Origin: M3007 sp964550795 | GTDB lineage: Bacteria; Bacteroidota; Bacteroidia; Chitinophagales; Saprospiraceae | Reading direction: 5' to 3' | Assembly (NCBI GenBank): GCA_964550795.1 | Contig: CAZKBH010000022.1 | Coordinates: forward strand, 11,016-75,015 | Length of the DNA stretch: 64,000 bases | In this document: positions 63,954-64,000 of the stretch, piece by piece | How the letters are laid out: each line of letters starts with the position of its first letter | Position numbering within the stretch: position 1 is the stretch's first letter | The notes under the pieces: model-generated | Told to the model about the DNA's origin: nothing | The model's input: only the letters and a program-made list of their open reading frames with translations | Database searches by the model: none | Made by a program: the position numbers and the translations under genes

Positions 63954-64000
63954 CCCCCTATAAATCAGACTATTTACAGATTGTGAGAGAATAATGGTTT

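Noticed and set aside
1..64000. tRNA or rRNA genes
   Set aside because: No T-loop or rRNA-like stretch was recognised by eye on either strand; a covariance search would settle it.

Overview
The window reads as chromosome of a Bacteroidota bacterium, most likely of the Saprospiria (Haliscomenobacter/Lewinella-like). Evidence: many secreted proteins with type IX secretion (T9SS) C-terminal signals, a giant SprB-repeat adhesin with a gliding-motility type C-terminus, a PorX regulator, TonB-dependent uptake, signal peptides almost all cut before Gln, and promoters of the Bacteroidota form TTTG-N19-TAnnTTTG. No tRNA, rRNA, CRISPR array, transposase or phage gene was found. Two 10-N runs (44145-44154, 55372-55381) are scaffold gaps, each inside a gene.

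Layout. 1-2851: end of a tail-fibre/S74-type protein and two T9SS cargo proteins. 2933-3120: remnant of a 3-methyladenine DNA glycosylase gene. 3252-9940: arsenic island (ArsR with two palindromic operators, ArsM, a TonB receptor overlapping a DinB-fold gene, ACR3 arsenite efflux, a metallophosphoesterase). 10069-12821: hybrid sensor kinase gene split inside its receiver domain by a palindromic repeat. 12840-21084: repeat-rich accessory zone with two secreted proteins, two AAA ATPase genes of the DUF234/DUF4143 type, at least four copies of a ~170-bp repeat ending in a terminator-like hairpin, and remnants of three genes. 21083-28211: T9SS protein, helical protein, and an ECF sigma / anti-sigma / DUF4097 cluster whose sigma gene has a truncated near-identical copy 5,032 bp upstream. 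28267-31275: MFS transporter and GH13 lipoprotein. 31590-40238: SprB-repeat giant protein of 2,882 aa. 40557-51000: housekeeping and envelope genes (TIGR02206, DUF4340, HtrA, HD hydrolase, M28/glutaminyl cyclase-like, LOG, lipoprotein, DUF6159, a third AAA ATPase, threonine dehydrogenase). 51117-64000: protease/propeller/barrel fusion, glycine-rich T9SS protein with 52-residue repeats, methyltransferase-like gene, porX, a candidate structured ncRNA, dynamin-like GTPase, XRE regulator, and a secreted beta-helix-like protein at the edge.

How the genes fit together. The arsenic genes give sensing, methylation, efflux and possibly outer-membrane and thiol-linked steps. Seven or so surface proteins are probable T9SS cargo, and PorX is a regulator of that system. 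The M28/glutaminyl-cyclase-like enzyme matches the many signal peptides that expose an N-terminal Gln. The three AAA ATPase genes share an upstream arrangement: tandem or paired palindromes around the -7 box. This, the arsenic island, the repeat families and the candidate ncRNA are the points most worth a second look.
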